Origin: Aureimonas ureilytica DSM 18598 = NBRC 106430
GTDB taxonomy: Bacteria; Pseudomonadota; Alphaproteobacteria; Rhizobiales; Rhizobiaceae
Assembly (NCBI RefSeq): GCF_000382705.1
Contig: NZ_ARQE01000004.1
Coordinates: 342,197-406,196 of the forward strand
Length of the DNA: 64,000 nucleotides
Direction of reading: 5' to 3'
This document shows positions 15,594 through 23,250 of this stretch, one piece after another (within the stretch, counting starts at the first letter, position 1; each line of letters begins with the position of its first letter). Below the pieces are notes generated by a model. The model saw only the letters and a program-made list of their open reading frames with translations. It was not told the origin of the DNA and did no database searches. The position numbers were made by a program, and so were the translations under genes.

Positions 15594-16514
15594 ATGCTGG
15601 ATCGCCTGACCGGGTTGGAAGTGTTCGCGCGGGTGGCCGGGCTCGGAAGCCTGTCGGCCGCCGCGCGGGCGCTCGGCATGTCGCAGACCATGGCGACCAA
15701 GCACATGGCGGCGCTGGAAGAGCGGCTCGGCGTCAAGCTCCTGCATCGCACGACGCGCAAGGTGGCGCTGACCGAGCCCGGCCGGCACTATCTCGAAAGC
15801 GTCGAGCGCATTCTGTCGGATTTCAGCGAGGCGGAGGCGAGCGCGGCGGCGGAGCGGCTGGACGTCTCGGGCACGCTGCGGCTCAACGTGCCCGTGTCCT
15901 TCGGCGTGCGCGAGGTCGCGCCGTTGCTCGCCGACTTCGCGAGGCTGCACCCCCATCTCACCGTCGATCTTGGCCTCAGCGACCGCGTGGTGGATCTCGT
16001 GGAGGAAGGATGGGACGCGGCGATCCGCATCGGGCGCCTGCGCGGGCCGGACCTGATGGCCCGCCGGCTGGCGCCCTGCCGCCTCGCGCTCGCCGCCTCG
16101 CCCCACTATCTCGCCGCGCGCGGCACGCCCAGGCGCGTCGCGGACCTCGCCGCGCATGAGTGCCTCGGCTACACGCTCTCGCCCATGCTCGGGGCCGACC
16201 GCTGGCAGTTCGGGCCCGACGGCGCGGTGGCGGTGGCGATCTCCGGGTCCTTGCGCGCCAACAATGGCGATGCGCTGGTCGCCGCGGCGCTCGCGGGACA
16301 GGGCATCGTCTACGAGCCGACCTTTCTTCTCGGCGACGAGCTGCGCGCCGGCCGCCTCGTGCAGCTGCGGCTCGACCATCCCCCGTCCGAACTGCCCGGC
16401 GTCTTCGCGGTTCACGCCATGAACCGCCGCCCGCCCGCCAAGGTGCGCGCGCTGTTCGACTTCCTCGCCGAGCGCTTCGGGCCGACCCCGCCCTGGGACC
16501 GCGACCTCGACTGA
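15594..16514 (+). CDS. LysR-family transcriptional regulator
   Basis: A 306-residue DNA-binding regulator. The N-terminal winged helix-turn-helix covers about residues 1-60 (FARVAGLGSLSAAARALGMSQ then RLGVKLLHRTTRKVALTEPG), followed by a type 2 periplasmic-binding-like effector domain from about 90 (GTLRLNVPVSFG). This is the CrgA/DsdC-like subgroup that ends with a helix of the type KVRALFDFLAERF. ATG 15594 follows GGAGAG. The VOC gene is divergent and is the most likely target; the 111-base gap contains TATC-CCT-GATA-like symmetry (near 15511-15522) but no T-N11-A box I can defend. Confidence 0.9.
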   Translation: MLDRLTGLEVFARVAGLGSLSAAARALGMSQTMATKHMAALEERLGVKLLHRTTRKVALTEPGRHYLESVERILSDFSEAEASAAAERLDVSGTLRLNVPVSFGVREVAPLLADFARLHPHLTVDLGLSDRVVDLVEEGWDAAIRIGRLRGPDLMARRLAPCRLALAASPHYLAARGTPRRVADLAAHECLGYTLSPMLGADRWQFGPDGAVAVAISGSLRANNGDALVAAALAGQGIVYEPTFLLGDELRAGRLVQLRLDHPPSELPGVFAVHAMNRRPPAKVRALFDFLAERFGPTPPWDRDLD

Positions 16515-16585
16515 TACGCCTGTCATGGAACCGTCAGGCGCGCGGCCTAGACTCGACCCGCCAGACCCGAAGTCGCCCGGTGCCG

Positions 16586-17470
16586 ATGCTGTTTCCCGAA
16601 CTGAGCTATGCCCGCCCTCACGACCCGCTTCTGCGCCGCGTCGTGATCCGCTCCGTGGAACAGGCCGTGGGACGGCGCAAGCTGGCGCGCCTTTACGCCG
16701 AGTGGCGCGAGACGGCGCGGCGCGAACCGCGGACGCGCTTTCGCGCCATGCTCGATCTGATGCGCATCCGGCTCGACATCGGCGGCAGCTTCCCGCCGGA
16801 CATCGCCCCAAACGAACCGCTCGTCATCGTCGCCAACCATCCGTTCGGCATCGGCGACGGCGCGGCGCTTCTGGCGCTCGCCGAGACGCTCGGCCGGCCC
16901 TTTCGCATCCTCGTCAGCAACGACCTGATGCGGATCGAGGAAATGGCCGAGTGCGGCCTGCCCATCGCCTTCGAGGAAACGCGCGAGGCGCAGGCGCTGA
17001 CCCTGAACACGCGGCGCGAGGCCATGCGCCTTCTAGCAGAGGGCGTCGCGATCATCGTGTTTCCGGCTGGCGGCGTCGCCACGGCCGGCGCCATGTTCGG
17101 CCGGGCCGAGGACCTGCCCTGGAAGCAGTTCACCGCCAAGCTGGTGCGCCGGGGCGGCGCGACCGTGCTGCCGGTCCATGTCCACGGGCAGAACGGACCG
17201 CTCTTCCATCTCGTCAGCAAGTGGTCGCAGACCCTGCGCTACGGGCTTCTGCTCGGCGCGTTCCGTCGGCTTTACGGGCGCCCGATCCGCCTGACCGTCG
17301 GCGCGCCGATCCGGCCCCTCGAGGCGGCGGACGGGCGCGCGCTGACCGAGCTCCTGCGCCGGTCGGTGTTCGAGATGGCGCCGGGGCCCGCGCCCCGGCA
17401 GGACGCGCCGGGGGCTGCGCTCCGAGCGCTGCGCCAGCGCGCGAGGGCGGCTGGTCAGGCCGCGCCGTAG
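16586..17470 (+). CDS. Lysophospholipid-acyltransferase-like protein
   Basis: A 294-residue PlsC-superfamily protein that probably transfers an acyl chain to a lipid. The motif ANHPFGIGDG at 83-92 holds the catalytic-type His (H85) and Asp (D91), spaced by five residues, as in the putative-hemolysin subgroup rather than the HX4D of PlsC. FPAGGVATAG (about 153-162) corresponds to the FPEGTRS block, and VLPVHVHGQNGPLF follows. No obvious transmembrane helix. ATG 16586 is preceded by weak GC-rich sequence, so the start is less certain. It follows the LysR gene by 71 bases in the same direction and ends 16 bases inside the convergent aldehyde dehydrogenase gene. Confidence 0.78.
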   Translation: MLFPELSYARPHDPLLRRVVIRSVEQAVGRRKLARLYAEWRETARREPRTRFRAMLDLMRIRLDIGGSFPPDIAPNEPLVIVANHPFGIGDGAALLALAETLGRPFRILVSNDLMRIEEMAECGLPIAFEETREAQALTLNTRREAMRLLAEGVAIIVFPAGGVATAGAMFGRAEDLPWKQFTAKLVRRGGATVLPVHVHGQNGPLFHLVSKWSQTLRYGLLLGAFRRLYGRPIRLTVGAPIRPLEAADGRALTELLRRSVFEMAPGPAPRQDAPGAALRALRQRARAAGQAAP

Positions 17471-18900
17471 CCGACGATGCCCTTGATCTCCAGGAAGGAT
17501 TCCAGCCCGAACACGCCATATTCGCGCCCGTTGCCGGACTGCTTGTAGCCGCCGAACGGGGCTTCCGGGTCCCAGGCCGGATAGTTCAGATAGACATTGC
17601 CCGAGCGCATCCGCCGCGCCATGCGCCGGGCGCGCTCGGGGTCGGCCGACTGGATATAGGAGGCGAGACCGTAGACCGTGTCGTTGGCGAGGCGCGCGAC
17701 CTCGTCCTCGCTCTCGTAGGAGAGGATGGAGAGAACCGGCCCGAACACCTCCTCGCGGGCGATGGTCATGTCCGGTGTCACCTCGGCGAAGACCGTCGGC
17801 CTGACGAAATAGCCCCGGTTCATGCCGTCCGGCCGGCCCGGGCCGCCGGCCACCAGCCGCGCCCCTTCCGCGATCGCGGTGTCGATCAGGCCCTGGATCT
17901 TCTCGTATTGCGCGCCGCCGATCACCGGGCCGAGATCGATGCCTTGCGCGTCGGCCGGGCCGACCTTGAAGCGCGCGGCGGCGCGCGCGGCGATGTCGGC
18001 GGCTTCCTCGTGCCGATCGGCCGGCACGAACATGCGCGTCGGCGCGTTGCAGCTCTGGCCCGTATTGCCGAAGCAGCCGGCCACGCCCTTCGTCACCGCC
18101 ATTTCCAGATCGACATCCGGCAGGAGGATATTGGCGGACTTGCCGCCGAGTTCCTGATGCACGCGCTTGATCGTGTCGGCCGCCGCCTTGGCGACGAGGA
18201 TGCCGGCGCGGGTCGAGCCCGTGAAGGACACCATGTCGATGTCGGGATGGCGCGAGATCGCCTCGCCGACGCCCGGCCCGTCGCCGTTGACGAGGTTGAA
18301 GACGCCCGGCGGAACGCCCGCCTCGTCCACGATCTCGGCAAAGAGGAGCGCGTTGAGCGGCGCGAGTTCGGAGGGCTTCAGGACCATGGTGCAGCCGGCC
18401 GCGAGCGCGGGCGCGACCTTGCACATGATCTGGTTCATCGGCCAGTTCCAGGGCGTGATCATGCCGACGACGCCGATCGGCTCCTGCGCCACCAGCGTCG
18501 TGCCGCGCAGCGTCTCGAAGGAGAAGCGCTCCAGCGTCTCGATCGCGACCTGGAGATGCCGCAGGCCCGACCCGACCTGCGAAGCGCGCGCGAAGGGCAA
18601 GGGCGCGCCCATCTCGCGGCTGATGAGTGCGGCCATTTCGTCGGCGCGGCCCTCGTAGACCGCCAGAAGCCGGCGCAGGATCGACAGGCGCTCCTCGCGG
18701 CTCGTCAGCGCATAGGTCTCGAAGGCGCGGCGCGCGGCCGTCACCGCGCGGTCCACATCCGCCGCCGATCCGAGCGAAATCGTGGCGCAGGGCTCTTCGG
18801 TGGAGGGATCGACGACCGCCAGGGTCTTCGGGGTCGCGGGATCGACGAAGGCTCCGTCGATGTAGAATTTCAGCGCGTTCGTCGTCGGAAGAGGGCTCAT
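17455..18900 (-). CDS. NAD(P)-dependent aldehyde dehydrogenase
   Basis: Oxidises an aldehyde to the acid. It is 481 residues, a standard ALDH-superfamily length. PWNWPMNQ at 150-157, KPSELAP at 175-181, GSTRAG at 228-233, catalytic base E250 in HQELGGK and nucleophile C284 in NTGQSCNAP. EEVFGPVLS and the C-terminal PFGGYKQSG segment complete the fold. Substrate cannot be told from sequence. It lies 42 bases downstream of a peroxiredoxin gene on the same strand, which hints at an oxidative-stress or detoxification setting. Confidence 0.93.
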   Translation of the reverse strand: MSPLPTTNALKFYIDGAFVDPATPKTLAVVDPSTEEPCATISLGSAADVDRAVTAARRAFETYALTSREERLSILRRLLAVYEGRADEMAALISREMGAPLPFARASQVGSGLRHLQVAIETLERFSFETLRGTTLVAQEPIGVVGMITPWNWPMNQIMCKVAPALAAGCTMVLKPSELAPLNALLFAEIVDEAGVPPGVFNLVNGDGPGVGEAISRHPDIDMVSFTGSTRAGILVAKAAADTIKRVHQELGGKSANILLPDVDLEMAVTKGVAGCFGNTGQSCNAPTRMFVPADRHEEAADIAARAAARFKVGPADAQGIDLGPVIGGAQYEKIQGLIDTAIAEGARLVAGGPGRPDGMNRGYFVRPTVFAEVTPDMTIAREEVFGPVLSILSYESEDEVARLANDTVYGLASYIQSADPERARRMARRMRSGNVYLNYPAWDPEAPFGGYKQSGNGREYGVFGLESFLEIKGIVGYGAA

Positions 18901-18942
18901 CGGGGCAGCGATCCTTGGTTTCTCAAGCGGGCTCAGGCGGGC

Positions 18943-19479
18943 TCAGATGCCTGCGCGCTCGCGCAGGAAGGCGAGCATCGTGCCCGCGTCCGATACGTCG
19001 ACGCCGACGCCCTCCGGCTCGTCCCGCACGCCGGGCTCGGCGAAGAGCTTCACGATCGCGCCGTCCTCCACCAGCATGGAATAGCGCCAGCTGCGCAGGC
19101 CCATGCCGGTGCGCGTGCGCTGCACGAGAAGGCCCATGCGGCGCGTGAAGTCGCCATTGCCGTCCGGCAGCATGAAGACCTTCTCGACTTTGGCGCTGCG
19201 CGCCCACTGGAACAGGACGAAGGCGTCGTTCACCGACAGGCAGATCACCTCGTCCACGCCGAGCGCGCGGAAGTCGTCGTAATGGGTCTCGAAGCCCGGC
19301 AGGTGCGTCTCGGAGCAGGCGGGCGTGAAGGCGCCGGGCACCGCGAAGAGGACGATGCGCTTGCCCGAGAAAACCTCCGCCGTGGTGAGGTGCTTCCACT
19401 CGAACGGGTTCGGCCCGCCAAGGGCGTCGTTGCGCACGCGCGTGGAAAAGACGACGTCGGGAACGCGATCGGGCTGCAT
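18943..19479 (-). CDS. Prx5-type peroxiredoxin
   Basis: Reduces peroxides with a Cys thiol in the cytoplasm. It is 178 residues; the active-site motif PGAFTPACSETHLPGF places peroxidatic C55 with T52. This TPxCS form and the following HYDDFRALGVDEVICLSVND belong to the Prx5/AhpE-like class. No glutaredoxin domain is fused and only the single Cys is seen, so reduction must involve an external thiol. ATG 19479 has an excellent GGAGGAGGGGG leader 2-5 bases away from ideal. The family is usually about 160 residues; here the extra length is at the N- and C-termini. First gene of a likely two-gene unit with the aldehyde dehydrogenase. Confidence 0.92.
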   Translation of the reverse strand: MQPDRVPDVVFSTRVRNDALGGPNPFEWKHLTTAEVFSGKRIVLFAVPGAFTPACSETHLPGFETHYDDFRALGVDEVICLSVNDAFVLFQWARSAKVEKVFMLPDGNGDFTRRMGLLVQRTRTGMGLRSWRYSMLVEDGAIVKLFAEPGVRDEPEGVGVDVSDAGTMLAFLRERAGI

Positions 19480-19643
19480 TACCCCCTCCTCCAAAACCTC
19501 CGGCGCCGGGCGCCGATTCGGGGCGGATTGTCCTGCGCCGCCCGGCCGGAGGCAAGGTCGCAGGGTCGCGCCGGCGCGCAATGCGAAAGGGGCCCGCCTC
19601 CTGCGTGGCGAGCCCCCATCCTGCCGGAACGCGGCGCCTGGCG

Positions 19644-19829
19644 TCAGGCGTCGCCGCGCTTGTTGGACGGCACGTCCTTGTATTCGTCGATCTTCACGCC
19701 CCGGCTGTCCAGGCCGAAACTGTCCTCGCGCTGCGCCTTGTCGCGATTGCTGAGGATCTGATTCTTGTTGACCTTCTCGTCCTGAAGTTCGGTCATCGCG
19801 CCGGTGCCGTTGGATTGTCCTGCCGACAT
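19644..19829 (-). CDS. Small hydrophilic protein (61 aa), unknown
   Basis: Not recognised. The 61-residue product is very polar, with no Cys or Trp and no hydrophobic segment, and is rich in Asp, Lys, Asn, Gln and Arg (KVNKNQILSNRDKAQRED). It is likely to be largely disordered. It is supported as real by a good GGGAGA ribosome-binding site 6 bases before ATG 19829, by a composition unlike the Arg/Pro/Ala of shadow frames in this sequence, and by its place in an otherwise empty gap between the peroxiredoxin and murQ. Confidence 0.65.
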   Translation of the reverse strand: MSAGQSNGTGAMTELQDEKVNKNQILSNRDKAQREDSFGLDSRGVKIDEYKDVPSNKRGDA

Positions 19830-20033
19830 GGTTCGTCTCCCTTTCGAGGTTCATGGGAGCAACGAGCGGGGATCGATCGGGTTTCGGAAAAAATGGTCGA
19901 AACCGGCCACGCGACGTGTTCCAGGCCTTGGTTGCCATCGTCTCGGGCTCCCGCGCCTGATGAGCGTCGGGAACCCTTTCCCGGGGCCGAGCGGTTCTGG
20001 AGCATTCGCAGTCGAAAGCTCTCAAGTCCGGCC

Positions 20034-20912
20034 ATGACGGTTTCCCAGCCCCCCTCGCCCCCTCCCCCGTCCGCCTCCGAATCCCTGCCGGAAACGGAGC
20101 GCGCCGATCCGCGCTTTCGCGATCTGGAAACCCGCTCGACGGCCGGCCTTCTCGAAGCCCTTCTCGGCGGGCAGGCGGGCGCCGTCGCCGCCGTGGAAGC
20201 CGCCCTGCCCGCGATCGAACGGGCGACGGAAGCGGTCGCCCGACGGCTCGGCGGCGATCGCGCCTCCCGGCTCGTTTATTGCGGAGCAGGCACGTCGGGG
20301 CGCCTTGCGATGCAGGACGGGGTGGAACTCGGGCCGACCTTCAACTGGCCGGCGGAGCGCGCGGTGTTTCTGCTGGCAGGCGGCGTCACCAGTCTCGCGC
20401 TCGCCCGCGAAGGGGCCGAGGACGACACGGACACCGCCCGCGCCCTGATCGCCGAGAGCGGCGTCTGCGCGCGCGACGTGGTGATCGGCGTGGCGGCCAG
20501 CGGGCGCACCCCCTTCACGCTCGCCTCGGTCCAGGCGGCGCGCGAGCGCGGCGCCCTCACCGTCGGCCTCGCCAACGACCCGGACGCGCCGCTCCTTCAC
20601 TCCAGCGAATGTCCCATCCTTCTGCGGACCGGGGCGGAGGCGCTGGCGGGATCGACGCGGCTCGCCGCCGGCACCGCGCAGAAGATCGCGCTGAACCTCC
20701 TGTCCACCGCCGTCATGATCAGGCTCGGCAAGGTGTTTCGCGGTCGCATGGTGGACATGCGCCCCAGCAACGAAAAGCTGCGCCGACGAGCCGAGCGCAT
20801 GGTGGCCGATGTCACGCAATGCGGGTTGGAGCGCGCCCGCGCGGCGCTGGAAGCCTCGGACGGGCGCATTCGCGAGGCCATTCTGCGCGCCGAGGCCGAA
20901 ACGCGTGGCTGA
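20034..20912 (+). CDS. murQ: N-acetylmuramic acid 6-phosphate etherase
   Basis: Cleaves the lactyl ether of MurNAc-6-phosphate to GlcNAc-6-phosphate and D-lactate in cell-wall recycling (SIS-domain protein, cytoplasm). The 292-residue product shows RLVYCGAGTSGRLAMQD, then the Glu of GVELGPTF (equivalent to the acid/base Glu of E. coli MurQ), VIGVAASGRTPFT, and the C-terminal MVDMRPSNEKLRRRA. The N-terminal 20 residues are proline/serine-rich. ATG 20034 is the first good start before the conserved LETRSTAGLLEALL. Neither a MurNAc PTS (murP) nor anmK is beside it. Confidence 0.93.
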   Translation: MTVSQPPSPPPPSASESLPETERADPRFRDLETRSTAGLLEALLGGQAGAVAAVEAALPAIERATEAVARRLGGDRASRLVYCGAGTSGRLAMQDGVELGPTFNWPAERAVFLLAGGVTSLALAREGAEDDTDTARALIAESGVCARDVVIGVAASGRTPFTLASVQAARERGALTVGLANDPDAPLLHSSECPILLRTGAEALAGSTRLAAGTAQKIALNLLSTAVMIRLGKVFRGRMVDMRPSNEKLRRRAERMVADVTQCGLERARAALEASDGRIREAILRAEAETRG

Positions 20913-20935
20913 CGCGCGGCGACATGAAAGGACTC

Positions 20936-22249
20936 TCAGCGGCTGGCGAGGCGCGCCATGAAATCCTTCAGGCGCGAACGCCATTTCCAGCGGCGGTGGA
21001 GGCGGCGGCGCCGATCGTCGAGATCGGCGGCGACGCGCGGCACGTCCTTGTTCGCGGCCGGATCGAGCGAGATCACGAGCGTGCCGACCTCGACGCGGTC
21101 GCGCCAGAGCGGATTGAGAATGCCGTGGTCGGGCACCGCGCAACTGTCCACCGACAGGATGGTGGGATCGGCGATCATGGCTTCGGTCGCGAGGGACGCG
21201 ACCAAGGCTCCGGGCCGGGCGCGGGCGAAGCGCTCGTCAAAGGCCGTCTTCCAGGCGACGCCCCGCCCATTCGAAAGCAGCACCACGAGACTGCCGATCG
21301 CCTCGCCGTCGAGGCGCAGCGAATAGACGCGCGCGCCGTCCTGCGCCGCGAGGCCATTCACCGCCTCGCGCGCGAAGGCGGTGCGATGGCGGTCCTGTAG
21401 GAGGGCGCTGCCGGCGCGGCCCTTCCAGCCCGAAGCCTCCAGATAGAGAAAATCCTCGAAGGCCTCGCGCACCGAAAGCGGGTCCGACGCCGCCTCGAAG
21501 GACAAGGAGCCCATGGCCTTGAGGATGCGCAGCCGGCGCCCGTGGTCGCGATGGCGCTTGGGTCCGAGCACCCGGCGCAGATAGGTCTCGGCCGGGCCTA
21601 TCGAGGCGTCGAGAACGGCGCGGCTGCTCCGGTCCGACAAGGCCATGGCGAGGCCGCGCGACAAGGCCGTGCGGATCACGAGCCGCGCCAGCGCGCCTTC
21701 CAGCGGCAGGTCGGGCAGGACGAGGAGCGGCGGCACGCGGCGCGTCGGCGAGCCCATCGCCTCGAAGAGGCCGGCGACCGTCGCCTCCGGGTCGTCCGTG
21801 TCGAGCGGCGGCACGCCGAGGCGGCCGAACGGATGGGTCCAGCCGCGCACGACCTTGCGCCGGCCGAAGGAGGCGGCGGCCTCCACGGAAAAGGGCATGA
21901 AGAAGCGCAGGCGGCTGCGCTCGCCCTCTTCGTCGCGCACCACGATGAGCCGAACCGCCTTTTCGTCCAGCCGGGGCATGGCGGGCACGAGAAAGCGCGG
22001 CTCGAAAAACACATTGGCCTCGATGGCGCGCCGCGACAGGTGGCGCAGTTCGTCCACCAGCGAGAAGGCGTCATGCGGCTTGTAGATGGAGATGCGCCGC
22101 GTTCCCGTGAACCGCTCGGCTTGGTTCGGCTCTCCGGGTAGAAGGCGAAGCCGCTCCGCGCGCGGTGCCTGTCCCTCATCGGCACCGGCGTCCGAGGGGT
22201 GAGACCGATCCAACGCTTCCTCTTCCAACACCTGCTCGGCGTTGCTCAT
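20936..22249 (-). CDS. GNAT-fold (BioF2/CelD-like) acyltransferase family protein
   Basis: A 437-residue cytoplasmic protein with a C-terminal Acetyltransf_6 (BioF2-like) domain at roughly residues 240-400. Marks are LYLEASGWKGRAGSALLQD, the ARVYSLRLDGEAIGSLVVL strand pair and WKTAFDERFARARPGALV. The N-terminal half (about 45-230) looks like the degenerate first GNAT unit common in CelD-like proteins, which act in exopolysaccharide or cellulose pathways. No polysaccharide gene is adjacent, so the function is open. ATG 22249 is behind AGAGG with a 6-base spacer; TTG three bases earlier is the alternative. Confidence 0.75.
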   Translation of the reverse strand: MSNAEQVLEEEALDRSHPSDAGADEGQAPRAERLRLLPGEPNQAERFTGTRRISIYKPHDAFSLVDELRHLSRRAIEANVFFEPRFLVPAMPRLDEKAVRLIVVRDEEGERSRLRFFMPFSVEAAASFGRRKVVRGWTHPFGRLGVPPLDTDDPEATVAGLFEAMGSPTRRVPPLLVLPDLPLEGALARLVIRTALSRGLAMALSDRSSRAVLDASIGPAETYLRRVLGPKRHRDHGRRLRILKAMGSLSFEAASDPLSVREAFEDFLYLEASGWKGRAGSALLQDRHRTAFAREAVNGLAAQDGARVYSLRLDGEAIGSLVVLLSNGRGVAWKTAFDERFARARPGALVASLATEAMIADPTILSVDSCAVPDHGILNPLWRDRVEVGTLVISLDPAANKDVPRVAADLDDRRRRLHRRWKWRSRLKDFMARLASR

Positions 22250-22378
22250 CAAACGCCTCTACGCCGCGTTGCCAGACTTGCCATTTGCAAAAATTACGCC
22301 GCGCTCGTTAAGGCACGCTTTATAACCAAGCGAGCCGAAGGCCGCTCACCCAATTCTGTGGCCGGCCATCCGACGCCC

Positions 22379-22927
22379 TCAGCCCGCAAAGCCGCCCCCG
22401 TCGAGATAGGCCTGCTCGTCCGGCGTGGTCATGCGGCCGAGGATCGGGTTGCGATGGGGAAAGCGGCCGAAGCGCGCGACGATGTCGCGATGCTCCTCGG
22501 CGAAGGGCACGTTCTCCTCGCCGATCTCCTGCATCCAGCGCACGCAGGCTTCCTGATCACCGAGCTCTTCGGAATGCATGAGCGGCATGGCGAGGAACTG
22601 GTTGATGTCCTCGCCCACATGATAATGGTCGCCGCGCGCGAGCGCCGCCTTGGCGAGCGCCAGCGCCTTTTCGTCGGTGGCGAAGGCGCGCGGCGTGCCG
22701 CGGAACATGTTGCGCGGGAACTGGTCGAGCAGGAGAACCAGCGCCAGCGCGCCGTTCGGCTCCTCGGCCCAATGGTCGAGTTCGCCGAGCGCGGCGCGCT
22801 CATAGACATCGCCGAAGCGCTGGGCGATCGTCGCGTCCAGTTCGTCGTCGCGGGCGAACCAGCGCTCGGGGCCGAGATCGCGCCAGAAATCGACGATGGT
22901 CTGCGGGTCGATCGAGTAATCGCTCAT
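22379..22927 (-). CDS. DUF924 family protein
   Basis: A 182-residue helical, TPR-like protein of unknown function. Family hallmarks: VDFWRDLGPERWFARDDELDA near the N-terminus, LVLLLDQFPRNMFRGTPRAFATD in the middle and GRFPHRNPILGR near the end. The ATG at 22927 fits the family start. Separated by 129 bases from the acyltransferase gene on the same strand, and divergent from the TusA-like gene 29 bases away, so their promoters must overlap. Confidence 0.9.
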   Translation of the reverse strand: MSDYSIDPQTIVDFWRDLGPERWFARDDELDATIAQRFGDVYERAALGELDHWAEEPNGALALVLLLDQFPRNMFRGTPRAFATDEKALALAKAALARGDHYHVGEDINQFLAMPLMHSEELGDQEACVRWMQEIGEENVPFAEEHRDIVARFGRFPHRNPILGRMTTPDEQAYLDGGGFAG

Positions 22928-22956
22928 GGGCTCGCTTCGGCGGAGGTTGAGGATCG

Positions 22957-23250
22957 ATGGGGACTGACGGGTTAGATAGGAACGCCTGCAAGGAGGACAA
23001 AGCCGAACTTGAGGATCGGCTCGATCTTCGCGGCCTGAAATGTCCGCTGCCCGTGCTGCGCACGAAGAAGGCGCTCGGCCGGCGCGCGCCCGGCGCGTGG
23101 CTGGTGGTTCTCGCCGACGACCCGCTGGCCCGGCTCGATCTCCTGCATCTCTGCCGCAGCGAAGGTCACGAGGCCGAGCCGCCCGCCCCCTTGAGCGGGG
23201 GCGGCTGGCGGTTTTCCATCCGCAAGGGGCTGGGGGCGGCCGATCAGTAG
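22957..23250 (+). CDS. TusA-like sulfurtransferase family protein
   Basis: A 97-residue protein of the TusA/SirA/YeeD fold. LDLRGLKCPLPVLRTKKAL carries the CPxP motif with the persulfide-carrying Cys (near residue 29). Likely a sulfur carrier in the cytoplasm. The acidic leader MGTDGLDRNACKEDKAELED extends it beyond the usual 75-80 residues; no internal ATG offers a shorter form. It ends 7 bases inside the convergent COG0523 GTPase gene. Confidence 0.88.
   Translation: MGTDGLDRNACKEDKAELEDRLDLRGLKCPLPVLRTKKALGRRAPGAWLVVLADDPLARLDLLHLCRSEGHEAEPPAPLSGGGWRFSIRKGLGAADQ

Noticed and set aside
16525-19761. 1078-residue plus-strand frame across the acyltransferase, aldehyde dehydrogenase and peroxiredoxin region
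   Set aside because: Covers three well-supported genes in other frames and shows only low-complexity Arg/Ala/Asp sequence.
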